The notes beneath the pieces were generated by a model. That model did not search any database, was not told the DNA's origin, and saw only the letters and a program-made list of their open reading frames with translations. A DNA stretch of 55,142 bases from Myxococcaceae bacterium. GTDB lineage: Bacteria; Myxococcota; Myxococcia; Myxococcales; Myxococcaceae. Positions within the stretch are counted from its first letter, which is position 1, and every line of letters starts with the position of its first letter. Shown one piece after another: positions 50,961 through 55,142 of the stretch. The translations under genes were made by a program, and so were the position numbers. Location: the NCBI GenBank assembly GCA_019694595.1, contig JAIBBQ010000022.1:1-55142 (forward strand), written 5' to 3'.

Positions 50961-51836
50961 TTACGGGCGCAGCACCCGCAGGTACTTGAGCTTAGACCGC
51001 TCGAGCGCCGCGAGCGCCAGCAGCGCTCCCGAAGGGCCCTTGAGCCGGTACGGCCCCGGCGCGGAAAGCCCCGGCATCTCGAGCGGTACGCCGTGCCCGA
51101 CCTTCACCGCCTGCGCCGCGGTGAGCGACAGCTCCGGCAGCGAGGCCAGCGCCTCGTCGAGGCTCAAGAGCCGCCCTTCGGTGGCCTTGGGGCCCAGCGC
51201 TTCCACCTGCTCCAGCGTCACCGCGCGGTCGAGCCCCATCGCCCCCACCCGGGTGCGCCGCAGGCTCGACAGGTGGCCCACGGTGCCCAGCGCGCGCGCC
51301 AGGCCGTCGGCCAGCACCCGCACGAAGTACCCCTTGGAACACTCCACGTGCAGCGTGAGCGTGCTCGCCGTCTGGTCGAGCAGCGTGAGCGCGTGCACCG
51401 TCACCGGCCGCGCCGCGCGCTCCACCACCTCGCCGGCCCTCGCCAGCTCGTACAGCCGCTGCCCCTGCACCTTGACCGCCGAGACCATCGGCGGCACCTG
51501 CTCGGTCTGCGCGCGGAACGGGCCCAGCGCCGCTTCCACCTGCGCCGCGGTGAGCGTCGGCACGTCCGCCCGCTCCGTCACCTGCCCCTGCGCGTCGAGC
51601 GAGTCGGTCGCCGTGCCCAGCGTCAGCACCGCGTCGTAGGCCTTGTCCTGCGCGGTGAGGTACTGCGCCACCTTGGTCGCCTCGCCCAGGCAGATGGCGA
51701 GCACCCCCGAGGCCAGGGGGTCCAGCGTGCCGGTGTGGCCCGCCTTGCGCGCCCCGGTGGCCTTGCGCACCCGGTCCACCACCTGGAAGGAGGTCGGGCC
51801 GCTGGGCTTGTCCACCACCAGCACGCCGTCCACCAC
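50961..51836 (-). CDS. truB: tRNA pseudouridine(55) synthase
   Basis: A 291-residue enzyme making pseudouridine 55 in tRNA. The active-site motif GHTGTLDPLASGVL (catalytic Asp), the N-terminal GVLVVDKPSGPTSF and the segments VPPMVSAVKVQGQRLYELAR and SKGYFVRVLADGLARALG are diagnostic. GTG at 51836 was taken as start; GTG at 51848, overlapping the rbfA stop with AAGGAAGG just upstream, is also possible. It belongs to the infB-rbfA-truB translation cluster. Confidence 0.96.
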   Translation of the reverse strand: MVDGVLVVDKPSGPTSFQVVDRVRKATGARKAGHTGTLDPLASGVLAICLGEATKVAQYLTAQDKAYDAVLTLGTATDSLDAQGQVTERADVPTLTAAQVEAALGPFRAQTEQVPPMVSAVKVQGQRLYELARAGEVVERAARPVTVHALTLLDQTASTLTLHVECSKGYFVRVLADGLARALGTVGHLSSLRRTRVGAMGLDRAVTLEQVEALGPKATEGRLLSLDEALASLPELSLTAAQAVKVGHGVPLEMPGLSAPGPYRLKGPSGALLALAALERSKLKYLRVLRP

Positions 51837-51841
51837 GGGCG

Positions 51842-52195
51842 CTACCACCCTTCCTTGGTCTTCACTTCCTTGAGCAGCCGCTCGATCTTGTCGCCTTCCT
51901 CGAGCGAGCCGTCCCACGAGAAGATGATCTCCGGCGAGACGCGCAGCTTCACCCGGCTGGTCACCTCGCGCCGGAAGAAGGCCTGCGCCGCCTTGAGCCC
52001 CTCGGCGGTGCGCTGGCGGTCGGCCTCGCTGCCGATCTGCGAGTAGTACACCCGGGCCACCCGCAGGTCGGGCGACACCTTCACCCCGGTGATGGTGATG
52101 AAGCCGACCCGCGGGTCGCGCACCAGCCCGCGCGCCAGCACGTCGGTCACCGCCGCCTGGATCTCCTGGCCCACCCGCTCGGTGCGAATCGCCAT
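51842..52195 (-). CDS. rbfA: Ribosome-binding factor A
   Basis: A 117-residue 30S maturation factor. Typical RbfA parts are [41 protein letters not shown] and the C-terminal [25 protein letters not shown]. It starts three bases after the DUF503 stop and ends just before truB. Confidence 0.96.
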   Translation of the reverse strand: MAIRTERVGQEIQAAVTDVLARGLVRDPRVGFITITGVKVSPDLRVARVYYSQIGSEADRQRTAEGLKAAQAFFRREVTSRVKLRVSPEIIFSWDGSLEEGDKIERLLKEVKTKEGW

Positions 52196-52198
52196 CGC

Positions 52199-52759
52199 CT
52201 ACCCATCCTTGGTGGTGCGTCGCGGTGGAGGCTGCTCCCAGTCGCGCGGCTTGCGCAAGGCACGCGCGCGGGCCCGGGCTTCCTCGAGCGACAGCGGCGG
52301 CCCGCCGGCCGACGGTCGAGGGGTCTGCGCCTGGCCACGGCCGGGCGCGGTGGGCTGCGGCGCCGACGGGCGGTGCTCCCAGGCCCCCAGGCCTTCCGCC
52401 TCGGCCAGGGTGCGCTCGCCCTTGGGAATGGCGAACCCCGGGTGCTCCCCCGAGTCCTCGCCGCCGTCGCCGAACTTGGTGATCTCGGTCACCACGTCGG
52501 TCACCGGCGCCACCGACATCTCTTCCACGAAGCGCAAGAGCCGGCTCATCGCTTCCTTCGCCTGGCTGTTCGAGGTCGCCAGCACCGCGAAGCCCACCGC
52601 GGCCCGGTCGCCTTCTTCCGGCAGCTCCGCCACCGCCACCGTGAAGCGGGCCTTCACCCGGTCCACCACGCGGCGCAGCAGCTGCTTCTTCGCGCGCACC
52701 GCCCCCAGGGCGGCCACGTCCAGCGTGAGACGGCAGGCGGCGATGAACACCAGGGACAC
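52199..52759 (-). CDS. DUF503 (YlxP-like) protein with a Pro-rich C-terminal extension
   Basis: A 186-residue protein. Residues 1-92 match DUF503: VFIAACRLTLDVAALGAVRAKK, VKARFTVAVAELPEEGD and VGFAVLATSNSQAKEAMSRLLRFVEEM. DUF503 proteins are short (about 95 residues); here a 94-residue extension rich in Pro, Gly, Arg follows, ending LEEARARARALRKPRDWEQPPPRR. The gene sits between infB and rbfA, the normal place of ylxP. GTG start at 52759. Confidence 0.9.
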   Translation of the reverse strand: MSLVFIAACRLTLDVAALGAVRAKKQLLRRVVDRVKARFTVAVAELPEEGDRAAVGFAVLATSNSQAKEAMSRLLRFVEEMSVAPVTDVVTEITKFGDGGEDSGEHPGFAIPKGERTLAEAEGLGAWEHRPSAPQPTAPGRGQAQTPRPSAGGPPLSLEEARARARALRKPRDWEQPPPRRTTKDG

Positions 52760-52849
52760 CTCGCGAGGTTGACGCTTCGTGCTGCTCGAGACGGACCACG
52801 AACGGGCGAGACGCTCGACGCGCCCGCCCCCGCAGCTCTGACGCGACCG

Positions 52850-55142
52850 CTAGGTGAGACTCGGCCGCGTCTCTTCGATCTCGAACGCCTCGATGATGTC
52901 GCCCGGCTTCAGCTCGCTGAAGTTCTCGATGCCGATGCCGCACTCGAAGCCCTGCGCCACCTCGCGCACGTCGTCCTTGAAGCGGCGCAGCGACGCCACC
53001 TTGCCCGAGAAGATCTGCTTGTTCTCGCGCCACAGCCGCAGGAACGCGTTGCGCTTGATGGTGCCTTCCAGCACCGACGAGCCGGCGATGGTGCCCAGCT
53101 TCGGCACGTTGAAGAGGTTGCGCACCTCGGCCCGACCGAGCTTCTTCTCGGTGCGAATGGGCTCGAGCAGGTCTTCCATCATCGTGCGCACGCCGTCGAG
53201 CAGCTCGTAGATGATGCCGAAGGTGTCGAAGCGCACCTCGAGCACCTTCGCCGCCGCCTCCGCGCCCGACTCGGGCCGCGAGTTGAAGCCGATGACCACC
53301 GCCTTGAGCGCCGCCGCGGTGTTCATGTCGGTCTCGGTCATCATGCCCACGCCCTTCTGGACGATGGTGCACTTGACCTTGGGGGTCGACAGCTTCTCGA
53401 GCGCCTGGGCCACCGCTTCCAGCGAGCCGGACACGTCGGCCTTGAGCACGACCTTGAGTTCCTTGGCCTCGCCCTGCTTCATGCGGCCGAGCAGCGCTTC
53501 CAGGGAGTCCTTCGAGGTGGTGCCTGCCGCCGCCTGGCGCTCCTTGAGCGCGCGGTGGTTGGCGATCTCGCGCGCGGCCTTCTCGTCTTCCACCGCGTTG
53601 ATGAGGTCGCCCGCGATGGGCACGCCCGACAGGCCGATGACCTCGGCGCTGTAGCCCGGGCCCACGCTCTCCACCTGGCCGCCGCGGTCGTCGATCATCA
53701 TGCGCACCCGGCCGTGCAGCGTGCCGGTGACCACCGCGTCGCCCTTGTTCAGGGTGCCTTCCTGCACCAGCACCGTCGCCACCGGGCCGCGACCCTTTTC
53801 CAGCCGCGCCTCGATGACCGTGCCCACCGCCGCCTTGCTCGGGTTGACCGACAGCTCCAGCACCTCGGCCTGCAGCGAGAGGTTCTCGAGCAGCAGGTCC
53901 AGGCCCTGGCGGGTCTTCGCCGAGACCGGCACCATGATCACCTCGCCGCCCCAGTCTTCCGCCAGCAGCCCGACGTCGGCGAGGTCCTTCTTCACGCGGT
54001 CGGGGTTGGCGCCCGCCACGTCCATCTTGTTGATCGCCACCACGATGGGCACTTCGGCCTTCTTGGCCTGGGCGATCGCTTCCTTGGTCTGGGGCATCAC
54101 GCCGTCGTCGGCCGCCACCACCAGCACCACCACGTCGGTGACGTTGGCGCCGCGGGCGCGCATCGCCGAGAAGGCCTCGTGGCCCGGGGTGTCGAGGAAG
54201 GTGATGTCGCCGTGGCTCGTCGTCACCGTGTAGGCGCCGATGTGCTGGGTGATGCCGCCGGCCTCGCCTTCGGCCACGTTGGCCTGGCGGATCGCGTCGA
54301 GCAGCGACGTCTTGCCGTGGTCGACGTGGCCCATGACCGTGACCACCGGCGGGCGCGCGGTGAGGTCCTCGGGCTTGTCGGTGACCTCGGGGAGGTAGTC
54401 TTCGACCTCGAAGCCGACCTTCTCGACCTTCCAGCCGTAGTCGCTGGCGATGATGGTGGCGGTGTCCACGTCGATCATCGCGTTGGCGGTGACCATCTTT
54501 CCGCCGCTCATCAGCTTCTTGATGATCTCCGTCGTCTTGACGCCCATGCGCTGCGAGAAGTCCGAGACGCTGATGCCTTCCTGGACCTTGATGACCTTCT
54601 TTTCCTCTGCCATCTCGGTGATCTGGGTCTTCTGCCCCTTCTTGGTGGGCTTGCGCTTCTTGCCGCGGATGGGGATCGCGACGCGGCCGAACATGATGTC
54701 GCGGATGTCCTGCTGACTGACGGTGGCGCCTTCCTTCTCGTTCGGCTTGGTGCCCTTGCCGCCGCGGCGCTCCCGCTCCTTCGCAGTGACGTTGACGAGC
54801 TCCTTGCCGCGCCCGAGGTGATCGGGAACGACCTTGAACTCCTTCACCTCGCCGATGGCCTTCTTGCCCGGCGCCATCGGGTACTGCTTCGCCGCCGACG
54901 ACAGCGGGGTGACGCGCTTCACCTGGATCAGCGGGCGAGAGATGACCACCGCCTGCGTCGCGGTGGGCTTGAGCCGCACCTCGGGCATCGGGGTCGCCGG
55001 GCGGTTGATGGCGCCCGGAGCACCGGCGCGCGGCGCCGAGGCGCGCGGCGGCATGCCGCCGACGCTGGGGCGCACCACCGCGGGAGGAACCGCCGCCACC
55101 GGCGCCGGACCAGCCGCCGCCGCCACGGGCTTGGGCGCAGAC
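52850..55142 (-). CDS. infB: Translation initiation factor IF-2 (5' end outside the window)
   Basis: The frame is open to the last base of the window, so the N-terminus is missing; at least 763 residues are present. The G domain has [11 protein letters not shown] (G1), DTPGHEAF (G3) and NKMD (G4), and the following domains (VLEAR..., [46 protein letters not shown]) are typical. The visible N-terminal part is a long Pro/Ala-rich, low-complexity stretch followed by an IF2_N domain ([19 protein letters not shown]). IF-2 brings initiator tRNA to the ribosome. It heads the translation cluster. Confidence 0.98.
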   Translation of the reverse strand, partial: SAPKPVAAAAGPAPVAAVPPAVVRPSVGGMPPRASAPRAGAPGAINRPATPMPEVRLKPTATQAVVISRPLIQVKRVTPLSSAAKQYPMAPGKKAIGEVKEFKVVPDHLGRGKELVNVTAKERERRGGKGTKPNEKEGATVSQQDIRDIMFGRVAIPIRGKKRKPTKKGQKTQITEMAEEKKVIKVQEGISVSDFSQRMGVKTTEIIKKLMSGGKMVTANAMIDVDTATIIASDYGWKVEKVGFEVEDYLPEVTDKPEDLTARPPVVTVMGHVDHGKTSLLDAIRQANVAEGEAGGITQHIGAYTVTTSHGDITFLDTPGHEAFSAMRARGANVTDVVVLVVAADDGVMPQTKEAIAQAKKAEVPIVVAINKMDVAGANPDRVKKDLADVGLLAEDWGGEVIMVPVSAKTRQGLDLLLENLSLQAEVLELSVNPSKAAVGTVIEARLEKGRGPVATVLVQEGTLNKGDAVVTGTLHGRVRMMIDDRGGQVESVGPGYSAEVIGLSGVPIAGDLINAVEDEKAAREIANHRALKERQAAAGTTSKDSLEALLGRMKQGEAKELKVVLKADVSGSLEAVAQALEKLSTPKVKCTIVQKGVGMMTETDMNTAAALKAVVIGFNSRPESGAEAAAKVLEVRFDTFGIIYELLDGVRTMMEDLLEPIRTEKKLGRAEVRNLFNVPKLGTIAGSSVLEGTIKRNAFLRLWRENKQIFSGKVASLRRFKDDVREVAQGFECGIGIENFSELKPGDIIEAFEIEETRPSLT

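Overview
The window is about 70% GC with G/C-rich third codon positions, and it is almost fully coding. It looks like a chromosomal stretch of a predatory or fruiting myxobacterium (Myxococcota, Myxococcia-like). The markers are a DUF2378/TIGR02265 protein (a family essentially confined to myxobacteria), a matrixin protease with a MYXO-CTERM-like tail, an FHA-sigma54 activator, a one-piece Ser/Thr kinase with a PEGA domain, and many lipoproteins. No rRNA, tRNA, CRISPR array, IS transposase or phage gene was seen. No gap between genes exceeds 300 bases.

Layout. 1-1557 (+): the end of a two-helix membrane protein overlapping an FHA-sigma54 enhancer-binding protein. 1568-2810 (-): an ArsR regulator, a small membrane protein and a PhnB-like VOC protein, joined by ATGA overlaps, with a palindromic operator covering the start codon. 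2871-12273 (-): a long same-strand unit running PqqD-like RRE protein, giant Ig/FN3/FG-GAP lipoprotein, a previously uncalled 58-residue Cys-rich peptide, HPr-kinase-like protein, S24/S26 signal-peptidase-like protein, CAX cation/proton exchanger, EamA transporter. 12370-16908 (-): HEAT protein and DUF1460 protein, then a cupredoxin-like protein, heme A synthase and heme O synthase. 17018-19071: a degenerate REC-GGDEF protein convergent with an FHA-GGDEF diguanylate cyclase across a 216-bp nested palindrome. 19216-23667: an ExbD-like lipoprotein, an App1-type phosphatase, a divergent Ser/Thr kinase and a small secreted peptide. 23681-31317: POT transporter, CBS protein, universal stress protein, c-type cytochrome, coiled-coil protein, lipoprotein, DUF2378 protein and uvrA. 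31440-35510 (+): a TetR-led operon with a split, order-swapped PEP-utilising phosphotransferase and a methyltransferase. 35521-47614: matrixin operon, methyltransferase, hydrolase, small Cys-rich lipoprotein, alpha-2-macroglobulin, UPF0158 protein and a second POT transporter with a large insertion. 47649-55142 (-): the infB-DUF503-rbfA-truB translation cluster followed by a MoaD-like protein, a 7TM-HD phosphodiesterase and ybeY.

The strongest candidate for an undescribed system is the unit at 4874-12273. The hidden peptide at 6441-6617 carries a W-x-x-P-x-I-x-x-x-G pattern that matches the YxxPxLxxxG leader motif bound by PqqD-like RRE proteins in lasso-peptide pathways. It is followed by a core with five cysteines. 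It sits directly beside a kinase of the HPrK-like fold and a signal-peptidase-like protein, and a PqqD-like protein starts the unit. No lasso cyclase or radical SAM enzyme is present, so this would be a non-canonical RiPP-like or phosphopeptide system with a 1,749-residue surface lipoprotein embedded in it. Secondary candidates are the split phosphotransferase operon and the POT transporter with an animal-PepT-like insertion.
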